A stretch of 35,718 nt of DNA, from positions 1 to 35,718 of the forward strand of contig JAUCBJ010006100.1 in the NCBI GenBank assembly GCA_032718475.1, given 5' to 3'. This document shows, one piece after another, positions 19,989-29,502 of the stretch (position 1 is its first letter; each line of letters opens with the position of its first letter). The DNA is from Nemertoderma westbladi. Its lineage: Eukaryota; Xenacoelomorpha; Nemertodermatida; Nemertodermatidae. The notes under the pieces are model-generated. The model was not told where the DNA came from and made no database searches. It worked only from the letters and a program-made list of their open reading frames with translations. Position numbers and translations under genes: made by a program.

Positions 19989-22106
19989 ATGGATTACCGT
20001 CGCCTCGTACACTGGAACTTGGATATAACTTTCCTGGAGGATGATTTGAAATATATCAAACCAAATGCAAATACTAATGAGATGCCTAGCTACGAATCCA
20101 TAAGAATAGCGCATGGAGAACCCGGCTCGTTGGATACTCTATGGAAATCAGTAGAACTGACCACCGAAGTGGCTAACGCTGAATGGTTGCATACAGTCAA
20201 TGCTGTTCATAGTTACGCCATTACGATTTATGACAATGAAGGCTCAGTGCCAAACCATGAGCTCGGTTCAACTCGGTTGATTCATATTCGCGGCCTCACT
20301 GGAGCCACACACGTTTTTACGCGTACTTGTTGCGGTACCAACATTGTTTTCCCAGCCTTGACCACCTATCAACAATGTGCGAGACATCAACTGTTTGTTA
20401 AAGCTGAGGCTTACATTAATGACACGAACCGACATGCGGCCATGGGAATAGACACAGTTTTATTGCTGCAACCTGTACTGGACATTCTCTTAGACGAATC
20501 CATTTATTACAAGCTCGGTTCAGCCATATATCGGGTTTTGACAGATGATTTCCCTATTGTCCACGACATACCATATCCCTTTGTCGACACCCAAGTTATC
20601 CTTCCTTGGGCGCAATCCTGTGGCTTCTACTGGGTCATGTATCGATGTAACGCTAATAATACATATAGCAGAGTTGACCGTATGTCCTCTGGCCACATCG
20701 CGTTTCAAGAGATTGGCTGGAACTTCAAAGAGACCGATCGTGAGACGTATTCCAAGGTTTATGGTGATTCATATTCGCCTTATTACTTTCAAGGACCACT
20801 CACTGGTGCTGTATATAACTTCATGGGCATCCCTTTGCACCCCTCGTTAGCTATATACCTCATATTCGAAAATCAAGCGTTAACAGGATGGCTTGCGGAT
20901 GTCTGTAGCGGTACGTTGAGAGCGCTCCCGTCGTTGTTGGGAACACAACTTGCCAAACTCAATGAACTTGGTAAATTCCTGAACTTCGAATGCTTTTGGC
21001 GTTTCCTAACCCCCTTTGCCAACATTGACAGTCAGTTTTGCGTGAAGTTACTGTCTCAGCAAGAGTTATGTCGTTCCGCAGCGTATGAGCTAGCTAGCAG
21101 CGGCTTTGCAATATTTCGAGATATATGTATTTCCAATCTACGTCAATCGGTGATTGAGAGACCCATTATCAAACCTGGTTTCTCGGTTGGACAAATACAG
21201 ATGGACGTCATGGACACCCCCGATCAAGCGGAGGAACTAATCCATCTAGAAGCAACCTCAGTAGCTACCACTGTCGTGCCCATCCCCGACAATGAGTCTG
21301 CCTTAATCGACTGGTATTGCGGGACCGAGCGGCTCATGGTTCGAGGTTTCTGTTATGCGTTATTTCGCAAACATGTCCGTTGTGCGCATTGTGGCCTTCG
21401 CACACACAAGGCTCTCACCCAACGTGGAGTTCTTTGTGAGCGCCTCATTGGTAGTTGTATCCAAATATATTGTCCCTACTGCCGCATTAACGTTGATCAC
21501 ATTTTCTTCTCCTGTCTAGACTTTGCCACCCAGTGTGAGCATTGCCACCTCAAGGGACATAGTAGTCCAAACTGCCCCTTTGGCCCCGACATCGAGGTAG
21601 AAGATGAAACAAGTGTCACCCGATATATTCAATTGTGGGAAGGATGCGCAGATCTCAATGCGATCGCCATGTCCCAATACACTGCAGCGAAAGCTCACCT
21701 CTGAGTATACGCAGTTGCCCCCTTCACCTGTGCAACAGATGTTTGGCGCTCTTGGCTACCGAGTTACGAGCTCCTCAACCATGTAACTTCCTGCACAAAC
21801 ACCCGCTTCGTCCGATGCTTTGGTGTCGTTACCCAAACCGTCCCCTCTGGACCAGTACAGGCTGCTGTGCGGAAGCGCTTAGCTGCTCCTCCAGGATTAG
21901 TGATCCATCGACCGGCTGTCGACTCGGGCGCAACGAGACTGGTTGAGTTCCTGTCCTTGCCCGGCACCCCCACCGGGACATATACCAACCATCCGACTTC
22001 ACCAATACTAGGCGTGGTAGATATACACGCGGGTCCCAACGAGACGCTTTCAAGCGACGACCTGACATTACCCACACCCCGAATGCCTGCGAAGAAGAGG
22101 AAATGA
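19989..22106 (+). pseudogene. ORF B, plus copy (unknown Cys/His-rich protein, ~705 codons)
   Basis: The longest open frame of the window. The first ATG is 19989; the frame is open to TGA 21702-21704, then stays open in the same frame to TGA 22104-22106. The minus-strand copy has GGA (7833-7835) at the position of the internal TGA, so the stop is a one-base nonsense change, or is read through. The first half (DYRRLVHWNLDITFLEDDLK onwards) has no recognised domain. The second half holds a Cys/His cluster: CAHCGLRTH near 21380, CPYCRINVDHIFFSC near 21470 and CEHCHLKGHSSPNC near 21535, the last being an exact CX2CX4HX4C zinc knuckle. After the TGA come PSYELL, shared with the other copy, and a basic C-terminus PAKKRK that could be a nuclear localisation signal. 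No membrane span, so not an obvious Env. Likely nucleic-acid binding, by inference. Confidence 0.65.
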
Positions 22107-22565
22107 CTCTTTATGCGAAATACCCCCAAACATCCCAAGCGAAAGCGATTATATAAGATTACTATCAGTTAGCCTGTCAATCTTTATAAAATCACTGTAC
22201 TCGTTCATCAAAAGTTAAGTACGTTATAAAACTATCATATTTGTAAATAATAAACAATATGAATAATAAGCTGATAATATATCTCAATATAAGCATCAGT
22301 CGGTATATTATTTATCTAATATATAGTCATTATGTATAACTTTGTTACATCGAATAACACAGGCCAACAGGCCATTAACACAGTATACATTATATATTAG
22401 TACAGCAGTAAAGTACTTGCACTGTACTGTAAACAGTCAGACCGTATCGTCCCCATCCGACTCCTCCCGGTACCCGTTACCTACATATGTATTACAACTG
22501 TTCATACCAACTCCCCTTTTAAAATATACTTGATATGAAATAGAAATATACCAACTCTCCTTTTC
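22107..22565. other. AT-rich non-coding stretch 3' of ORF B
   Basis: No gene is seen. This would be the 3' untranslated/LTR side of the plus-strand BEL/Pao element, but no LTR could be paired with sequence elsewhere in the window. Confidence 0.4.
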
Positions 22566-22809
22566 CAAAATATTTTCTTTCATAAAATATTTGAATATTT
22601 TTACTTAGTAATAATACGTACAAATATACTACTCTGCTAATAATACCATATACATATTTTATAACATTTAGTAACATATACTCATCTCAAAATATTTTCT
22701 TTCATAAAATATTTGAATATTTTTACTTAGTAATAATACGTACAAATATACTACTCTGCTAATAATACCATATACATATTTTATAACATTTAGTAACATA
22801 TACTCATCA
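22566..22809. repeat. Perfect tandem duplication, 122-bp unit
   Basis: A unit starting CAAAATATTTTCTTTCATAA occurs at 22566 and again at 22688, with the same sequence through ACATATACTCATC. By eye the two copies are identical, so the duplication is recent or an assembly artefact. AT-rich and non-coding. Confidence 0.9.
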
Positions 22810-22959
22810 TAGTCTTGGATCTATTAATTTTCGATACGTTATATGTAAATATACCAATACAGCAGTAGTAAATATAATTATCGGACTTTCGTTGTTATAC
22901 TGTATAAAATTAATACCATTAAAATATCAAACATTTGTCTGAAACTCGTTTCTTTTTAG

Positions 22960-24020
22960 TTAGTATATAAGTCGATCTGGGGGTCTGCTAATTCTTCCAG
23001 TTCTAGTTATGATAGGGTCGGAAGTAGGAAGGTTATGAGTCGCCTTTACATTATTATTACGTGATTTGACTGTGACAGTATTGTCTGCTAGAAATCCTTT
23101 GGGTAATAATTCGGGTTGAATTGGTCTAATGAAGATTCTATTTCGCCATAGTACTCTGCCAGAGGCAAACTTTAGTTTGTATCGGCGATGATTATTGGAA
23201 CCAACTACTGTGGCTAATTTATCCCATCTCCGGGATAATGGATTTTGAACAATGACTGTTGAACCAGGTTTAATACACCCTAAAGAAAATGAAGAACGGT
23301 CATAATAATATTTTCGTTTTTCAGCAGTTTGTAAACGGTTCTGATCAGCTATATCTGCATCCATCTGCCAATCTGCATCATATGACCGCCAATGAGTAGG
23401 TATTAAAGATCTGATTGGATGACCGAAAATGCGTTGGGCTGGTGATAAACCATCTTGATTAGGCGTATTGCGTAATTCTAGAAGGCCTGTTAAGAATTCC
23501 TGTGAATGGATATCCCCGCCTGTTTTGGCTAATAAATACTTAATTTTTTTTACATTACTTTCGGCATGTCCGTTTCCTCTTGGATAATATGGGGAAGACA
23601 GCTCCCATTTTACTCCCCATTCACTTAGGAAACGCTGCATTTCTTCTGCTTTAAATTGTGGACCATGATCTGATGTTAAAATGTTGGGTACTCCCAACAT
23701 TGCAAAATATGATCTAAACACTGATATAGTGTTGGAAGCAGATGGACAATTATTAAATGAATGTACCAAAACATATCCAGAAGTGCAATCGGCATAAATA
23801 AGATAATGTTTGTCACTATATTGGAAAAAATCAGTTGAAACTGATTGGAAAACTCTGGAAGGAACTTCATGGTGTAGCATTGGCTCATTTGGTAGAGTTG
23901 GACGGAATTTTTGGCATTGTAAACAAGATTCTACAATGTTTGTAATATCTGATGTGTATCCTGGCCAATAAACTGATTGGCGTGCGCGTCTTTTAGTTCT
24001 TTCGATTCCTTGGTGACTAG
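22960..24020 (-). pseudogene. Ty3/gypsy integrase, C-terminal part (after hAT insertion)
   Basis: The open frame runs to 24216, but codons above 24020 come from the hAT element. The integrase resumes at TSHQGIERTKRRARQSVYWP with the second His of the HHCC finger, then CLQCQKFRP supplies its two Cys. The DDE core is complete: Asp in VSTDFFQYSDK, Asp in TSDHGPQF, and Glu in YYPRGNGHAESNVKKIK. The C-terminal part includes YYYDRSS and SRRWDKLATVVG, and the protein ends RISRPPDRLIY at the stop. Some 350 codons without a stop, indicating that this element was active until rather recently. The first His and the upstream frame lie on the other side of the insertion, at 25880-26305. Confidence 0.9.
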
Positions 24021-24160
24021 TAGTGCTGCGAACTGAAACTGAAACTGAACTGGAACTGAAATCGAACTGATATTGTTTTTGGCATTTTTTCTGAACTGGA
24101 ACTGAAACTGGAACTGAAACGTGATATAATGAAATACTGGAACTGGAACTAGAACTGTAA
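24021..24160 (+). repeat. hAT subterminal motif cluster, left
   Basis: Right after the TIR, AACTGAAACTGAACTGGAACTG-type hexamers occur in at least ten near-copies up to about 24150. They lie in the same orientation as those at the right end (25655-25855), i.e. direct rather than inverted, which is unusual for subterminal transposase sites. Confidence 0.75.
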
Positions 24161-24312
24161 TAAAATTCCTGAAAATTGAAAACTGGAAGTAATAAATGGA
24201 AAATAAATGTAAACATAAATTACAATATTGCCCCCCCCCCCCAGGGAATTAAAAAAAACAAAAGATATGTCACTTAGGCCTATATCAAAACCAGTTTTTG
24301 TTGATTTGGAAA

Positions 24313-24572
24313 CTACATGGGCACGAGAGATTCTCCTTCTCCAGTTGAAACTTTTGCCTTCTTTACGGTTGTTAAATAATGATCTAAAGAACCAGTTTGA
24401 GCTTGAAGTTTGAATTTTTTTTATTGCCCCTGCTTCTTTTATACTTAATGTCTTTCTCGGCCGATTTAAATTTTTCGTATTGTATTGGGTGACGCCGCTC
24501 TAAATGTTTTTTTAAATTACTTGGACCGTTGGCACATTTTGACTGAAACTCACACTGTTGATCATCATCATT
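24313..24572 (-). pseudogene. hAT transposase N-terminal remnant (BED-type zinc finger)
   Basis: The minus frame 24572-24384 reads CEFQSKCANG, then PSNLKKHLERRHPIQYEKF, fitting the second half of a BED zinc finger (Cys pair, NLKKHL and a second His). BED fingers are the N-terminal DNA-binding domain of many hAT transposases. A frameshift follows in the A-rich stretch near 24410, and the next frame gives TGSLDHYLTTVKKAKV, like the linker after BED fingers, ending at a TAG (24313-24315). The first Cys pair of the finger is not regular (CX5C). The catalytic RNase-H-like domain and dimerisation region are absent. It lies inside the hAT element, oriented as the gypsy genes. Confidence 0.55.
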
Positions 24573-25654
24573 TTACATAATTATAACAAAAACGTCACCT
24601 TCCCTCTTGTAGAATAAACGAATGGCTGATGTCTGCTTTCTGCCGGTTGTGCAGGCTTGGCTAGTTGAAGTCATTGCGGAAATGGAAATACATTAAGCCA
24701 TTGCAAACGATGCAAATAATTTGTACTGTATAGTATATGTACTGTGTAGGCCGACTCATTGTATTATTATTTTATTTATGAACGCAAGGCGAAGGCAGCC
24801 AGAATAGTACATTCAGTGGGATGCCAATTTGCCAAACAAACAATTTCAGGGTGGAATAAGAAGTAGTTTACTTCTACATTAATTCTATGATGAAAATTGT
24901 GAACATGTATCGATGTATGTCATAATTGACAGATAACCCAACCTAAACATTTCAGCTCAGAATTCAACATACAACAAACTACTACTAACACTTAGTAATA
25001 ATTAAGTTAAAAAAAATGTTGAAAGAACCAAGCTACTCTACTGCACTGGTACGTTGTTTTAGCTAGAACGATTCTAATAATGTCAACTCTCTTTATACAA
25101 AGTTACTGGCAAATAGGCCGTGCACCAGAAGACTGAATTACCGTGAACATCCAACCCCGATATATTCCTTGTAAGTTATGTAGTGTAAGCTATGCAGGGA
25201 GAAGCCTATGATAAAAGCAATAACCCTTGGCGATGGAGTTGGTCAGAGATTGGCTATAAAATATTTATATTCTGGAATATTATACTGTAGTACTCCTAGG
25301 CCTCTGTTCAGCCTTTGACACTATACATACGGTTACGGCATAAGTAAAGGCCTGTTTTCAGCTCCTCCCAGCGGAATTTGTAATTATTAACTTTTGGGAA
25401 GGTATTGCGAATGTCAATATTACCTGCACTTCCTTGCGGTGGTTTATATAGGTATTATTCCTATATTCTGTCAATAAAATTACTACTACTATAATTATCA
25501 TTCAGTTATTGTAGGTTAATAATTAATATTCGTATAATTCTGGAATTCTCAACACTGGCCCATAAATATAAATATATACAGTTAGTACTGAATATATATA
25601 CAGTATTGTGGTTGCTAGGATGACAGCGGTAGGCCTTCTTATTACATATTATTG
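24573..25654. other. hAT internal AT-rich region without a gene
   Basis: About 1.1 kb of AT-rich sequence inside the transposon; no transposase catalytic domain was recognised in any frame. Confidence 0.5.
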
Positions 25655-25855
25655 TTATGAAACTTGAATTGAAACTGAAACTATTTTTTTTCCGGAACTG
25701 GAACTGAAACTGGAACTTAAATAAGCAGCCTCATTCAAACTGAAACTAGAACTGAAACTGAAACTATTTTTTTTTTGGAAACTGGAACTGGAACTGAAAC
25801 TGAAATAAATAGGTTTATTCGAACTGAAACTGGAACTGAAACTGAAACTAGTCAA
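25655..25855 (+). repeat. hAT subterminal motif cluster, right
   Basis: Three blocks of GAACTG/AAACTG motifs separated by short T-rich or A/T spacers (CTATTTTTTTT, AAATAAATAGG). The minus strand is open here as a Ser/Phe-rich frame, which merely reflects the repeated hexamer and is not a gene. Confidence 0.75.
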
Positions 25856-25879
25856 ATATTGATTCAGTTCGCAGCACTA

Positions 25880-26305
25880 GTGACTAGCATGTAATAGTTT
25901 AAGCACATCTCGAACAGCTGATGGTGGTATGACAATCTGCGCATCTCGTAAAATAAGCCCATCGTCAACTGACAGATTATTGGAGATATTCTTAAATTGC
26001 TGAATGTATGGAATTGAGTGTTTGATATTGCAAAAGTTATTTTGTATGGCATCTATTAAGAGTTTGTATTTTTCATCTGATTCGGCCCGATCTTTTAAAT
26101 TGTTAAGGGTAATATCAGGAATTTCGGCCGATGAAAGTGCATTTTCAATAGCATTCATGTATAAGGCTGAACATTCAGCAATCAACTCATTATCTACACT
26201 ATCTGTATCATCATTGGGGTCTGAAATTGGAGCTCTGGATAGGGCATCAGGGACAATGTTTTCTTTGCCTTTCACCCATTTTACAACAAAATTGTAACTA
26301 GTCAA
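25880..26305 (-). pseudogene. Ty3/gypsy pol: RNase H end and integrase N-terminus
   Basis: Continues in frame from the RT/RNase H part after a single TAG at 26306-26308. It starts with LTSYNFVVKWVKGKENIVPD and ALSRAP, the tether after RNase H, and includes the spacer up to integrase. It ends at VRDVLKLLHASH, the first His of the HHCC finger, exactly where the hAT element was inserted; the target duplication repeats the codons for the residues around Ser-His. About 20 residues normally found before YNF seem to be missing at the TAG, suggesting a small deletion. Confidence 0.8.
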
Positions 26306-27640
26306 CTATAGGCCATAACTATTAAATATTGATTCCAGAGGTTTATGATCTGTTATAATGGTAAACAATGGTAGTCCAGCGAGATAAACATGGCATTTTT
26401 GTATTGCCCAATAAATAGCTAGTGATTCTAGCTCGACCATTGCGTATCTCGTCTCGGGTCCATTTAGGAATCTGCTCCCACATTGTATTAATCGCCACTT
26501 TCCAGCTTGTTTTTGTAATAATACAAATCCAATACCTTGTAACCGTGATACATCAGTTTGTAGAGATGTTTCTGAATTAGGATCGAACATACCTAATATA
26601 GGAGGTGAAGTCAATAATTTTTTCACATCATTGAAGGCCTGTGTATGTTCAGGTAACCACAAAAATTCATTTTTCACCTGCAGTAAACCACGGAGCGGGC
26701 TGGCCGCAGAAGAGATAGTTGAACTGAATGATCCTAGTTGGTTAACGAGACCTAAAAAACTACGGAGGTCCGTACGAGTGGCTGGAGATGGAAATTCTGA
26801 AATAGCATTAACCTTTTTGTTATCAACTGCTATGTTACCATGGGAAACAGTATATCCAACAAAGTCGATTTTTTCCGAACAAAGTATTGATTTCGTTTTA
26901 TTTATTGTGAGGTTATAATGTCCACATCTTTCCAAAACTTCACATAGAATGTTTACTAAAGCCCGTATGCTAGGTGATCCAATTCCGACATCATCTATTA
27001 CTTTCTGAATGTTCAAACCAACAAAAGCCTGGTCTCCACGGTAAGAAAAACTATCTCCTGTTGATATAAAACCCATTGGAGATCGTAGAAATTTATACTT
27101 ACCAAATGGTGTAATAAAGACAGTTAGATCCTGGGCTTTGCTGTCTAACGGCATTTGCCAATAACCCTTTATGAGGTCCAACTTAGCAAAGAATTTATCA
27201 GTTGTGGAAAATCCAGAAATAGCCTCTTTTGGAGTTGTTGTATGGTATGAAGTTCGCATGACCTGTTTATTCAATTTCGTCAAGTCCACACAGAGTCGAA
27301 TATCTCCATTGGGTTTTGGGGCCACTACTATAGGGTGACACCATATGGTGGGGATATCACCCACTGGTTCTATAATCTTCCGTTTGATCATATATTCCAG
27401 ATTCTACTTTACTTTATTGCGCAAAGCATATGGAACTTGTCGAGCAGTATGTACAGCAAAGGGTACAGCATCTGGTTTTAAAGTTATTGACATTGGGCTT
27501 CCTACAATCCCACCGCACATTGGCCGAAGTTCTTCAGAATCATCAAAAACAGTTGCATATACTGAGTGTAATTTTTGGTCAATTTCATTTTTCAATTCAG
27601 GTGTCAATGAACTGTCTTCCGGTAATTTATTTATCCAAAT
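26306..27640 (-). pseudogene. Ty3/gypsy pol: reverse transcriptase and RNase H
   Basis: The frame is open from about 27640, with an in-frame TAG at 27401-27403 (just before the codons of MIKRKIIEPVGDIP), then open through 26309. RT blocks: APKPNGDIRLCVDLTKLN, FAKLDLIKGYWQ with the motif A Asp, FGKYKFLRSPMGF, and VIDDVGIGS in place of the usual YxDD-box segment. After CSEKIDFVGYTVSHG comes the connection, then RNase H: LQTDVSRLQGIGFVLLQ (Asp), YAMVELESLAIYWAIQKC (Glu), and FTIITDHKPL (Asp). The motif C Tyr is replaced, reading KVIDD, which may reflect decay. The style resembles invertebrate Mag-like gypsy elements; lineage assignment is only suggestive. Confidence 0.85.
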
Positions 27641-27910
27641 TAATCGATTTGGCCATATTTCACTCTCTGTTATAGGAATATTTCTCGAAAGATATGGGCT
27701 GCATACCGGTTCTGGGGAACCTCGGGTTCGGCGTCATAAGAACCCGCCCATCCCATTAACTTAATCCCCAGCGCATCTACCAGATAAGGCCCTATGTACA
27801 CTACACCATATGGCATTATCCCTGATCACCACAATTAAAACAGTTCTGTGGCGACCCCTCTTGTCCTCTCATTTGCCAATTCGCCCTGCCCGAATTGGAC
27901 TAAATAGTGA
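27640..27910 (-). pseudogene. Ty3/gypsy Gag zinc knuckle and protease remnants
   Basis: The minus frame near 27880-27800 reads QNCFNCGDQG followed by a stop and CHMV, a disrupted CCHC nucleocapsid knuckle. In another frame, immediately after, VYIGPYLVDALGIKLMGW and SYDAEPEVPQNRYAA resemble the second half of a retroviral-type aspartic protease. The catalytic Asp-Thr/Ser-Gly block is not found, so a deletion removed it together with the end of Gag. A further frame change near 27700 joins to the RT frame. Confidence 0.45.
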
Positions 27911-27956
27911 AAATATTTATTACACTCACCAAGTCTGCGGCTTAACTTGGTCTCAT

Positions 27957-28368
27957 CTACCTTTCCTTGTATCTTGGCGTCGTTGAGGATCTTTTTCGTG
28001 GCGTTGTAACCATGTCGTAGGCGATCGCTCGTCCCAACATCCTACTTCTGAACTTTATGACCTCCTCTCCTCGTCTGATGTGGTACCGTGTGCGCCACCG
28101 TTGCCGTTCCGGTGGGCCACTCTCCGCCTGTAGCCACTGGTTGGCTGGCGACTCCGGTACTCCTTTTGCCACTCCCGTCCTGTGTCGACTCGCGTCCCCT
28201 CTCTCCTCGTACTCGTCCGCCTTCCTCCTCGATAACCAAACCGTCATTATTCGGCGAATCTGGTGTGGCGGGCTGGTACTGCCTTGTCGCCGCCTCCCGA
28301 ATTGTTGCGTCTATGTCACTGGGAGTGCGCGGCAGACTTCCTCCCCTCTCCAAACCCTGCGGTGTCAT
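27957..28368 (-). pseudogene. Possible Ty3/gypsy gag N-terminal region
   Basis: Two overlapping minus frames (28368-28042 and 28247-27957) are GC-rich compared with their surroundings and Arg/Gly/Glu/Thr-rich (for example IEEEGGRVRGERGRE). One starts MTPQGLERGGSLPRTPSDID; the other ends in KRSSTTPRYKER. Position upstream of the zinc knuckle suggests a Gag in two frames, but no capsid domain is visible. A 172-codon plus frame across the same DNA is more likely the shadow. Confidence 0.35.
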
Positions 28369-28575
28369 TGGTTAGCTCATCGTTGGCGCTGGTGTTTCAT
28401 TGGCGTGTTGTCGTCACAGATCTCGTCATTGGTTTTTAACTTCCCAAGTCCGGTTTTTAACTGTGACAGGATCCGAGTTGGCAAGGGATCCCGACCGGTG
28501 TGTGTGTTTCGAGTCGTATGTAATATACGCATCGCAGCATCCGCTTGGTTACTGAAAGGCTGCTACAGGGGCTGA

Positions 28576-29329
28576 AAGGCTAAAGGCCGATATAATAACT
28601 GAGTTTATAGTTTGCGGTTATTGATAATATCAGATATATATGAAGCACAATCACTATAGTACAATAATAGCAGTAACAACGATGACGGTTAAAGCCGTCT
28701 GAATTCTACACTCAACATGGCCAACTGAACCACAATTAACAGAGTAACAGTTATATATTATATAGGTTATATATGAGATTACACATTCCTACCTATGTTT
28801 GACCTACCAGTCCATGCGCACTAATTGATAGAAAGCCACCCCGCTATTGGTTGATCTACTCCTCAGCCAATCCCTATTTCCCCCTGTCCCTATGCTAGCT
28901 TCACCCTGAGATGTGCTGATGTGCTGGCATCTCTCTCTAGCTGGCAGAGTATTGGCCCCATTGCCTTTAGTATGCAGTATTTTATATTAGTAATATTGCA
29001 TATCTAATCGTGATTCGTAAATCACCACTTTCCCCATTTTCCACTGGGTGGTGCAGCGAATTGGATCCGCTAACATGTTGTATCGAAGTAGCACAGAAAT
29101 GGATAAACCCGGCCCTGCCAGCTGTAAAAAACCAAATTTCGTAGCATATGGTTGAAATTTGAAAAAAATTAGAATTCGAATTTGGTTGCATAGTACAGGT
29201 ACGATATTTTTGAGTGTCATTCGTGATCAGCATCCCAGAAAACCCTAATATAATAATAGTTCTCCACTATCTGAACTCTACATAACGGCCAATATATTAA
29301 TTATCTAACGACCCTATTTTTATACGAAC
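28576..29329. other. Stretch without recognised gene
   Basis: AT-rich to 28790, then mixed composition. Overlapping minus frames at 28982-29233 are open for about 80 codons, but neither has a recognisable motif. Confidence 0.4.
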
Positions 29330-29502
29330 CTCGTACAACAGTTCTTCCCCGTCTGCCACACATTCACATATCGGACATCCCAACTCGTCCTCCTTCCATC
29401 CAAACAGACACTGATCTTCACACTCAGCCGCTACAAAATCATTTCGACAAGCATCCATATTCTTTCCTTTCAACGATTCCATTTGTCTTTGCAGTTGATC
29501 CT
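29330..29502 (-). CDS. Antistasin-like domain exon (probable host gene)
   Basis: The minus-strand segment encodes ECEDQCLFGWKEDELGCPIC followed by EC: Cys spacing CX3CX10CX2CXC with the GW/GCP positions, the antistasin-domain pattern of protease inhibitors found in leeches, hydra, molluscs and other invertebrates. It is preceded by a good acceptor (pyrimidine-rich CTTTTCAG ending at 29503) and followed by a possible GT donor after GAG (29329-29328, GTTCGT, weak). The coding piece is about 57 residues, one domain, a usual exon size for such proteins. Other exons are not found in the window, so introns must be long or this is an isolated exon copy. Domain confidence is good; gene structure is inferred. 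Confidence 0.55.

Larger units (their letters stand above)
24021..25879. mobile_element. hAT DNA transposon, non-autonomous, 1859 bp
   Basis: The ends are a perfect 17-bp terminal inverted repeat TAGTGCTGCGAACTGAA (24021-24037 and its complement at 25863-25879), starting TAGTG as hAT ends do. The element is flanked by an 8-bp target duplication GTGACTAG (24013-24020 and 25880-25887), the hallmark of hAT. It sits in the integrase frame of the Ty3/gypsy element. Next to each TIR are dense GAACTG/AAACTG/GGAACT motifs (24036-24150 and 25655-25855), probably transposase-binding subterminal repeats. Inside there is only a short transposase remnant and AT-rich DNA, so the copy depends on a transposase made elsewhere. 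Confidence 0.95.
22960..28368 (-). mobile_element. Ty3/gypsy LTR retrotransposon split by a hAT element
   Basis: Minus-strand order: possible gag (28368-27957), Gag zinc knuckle and protease remnants (about 27910-27640), RT and RNase H (27640-26306), integrase N-terminus (26305-25880), hAT insertion (25879-24021), integrase remainder (24020-22960). The domain order RT, RNase H, integrase is that of Ty3/gypsy. The pol frame is unusually well preserved, with only a few stops. LTRs were not identified. Confidence 0.85.

Noticed and set aside
22960-24216. A Ser-rich N-terminal extension of the gypsy integrase (codons above 24020)
   Set aside because: These codons come from the hAT end and its hexamer repeats, not from the integrase; the junction is exact at the target duplication.
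25655-25855. Ser/Phe-rich minus frame of 66 codons
   Set aside because: Purely the translation of the GAACTG/AAACTG repeats of the hAT right end.
28057-28575. Plus-strand frame of 172 codons
   Set aside because: GC-rich stretch with open frames on both strands; the plus translation has no recognisable motif, while the minus frames lie in the right place for gag.
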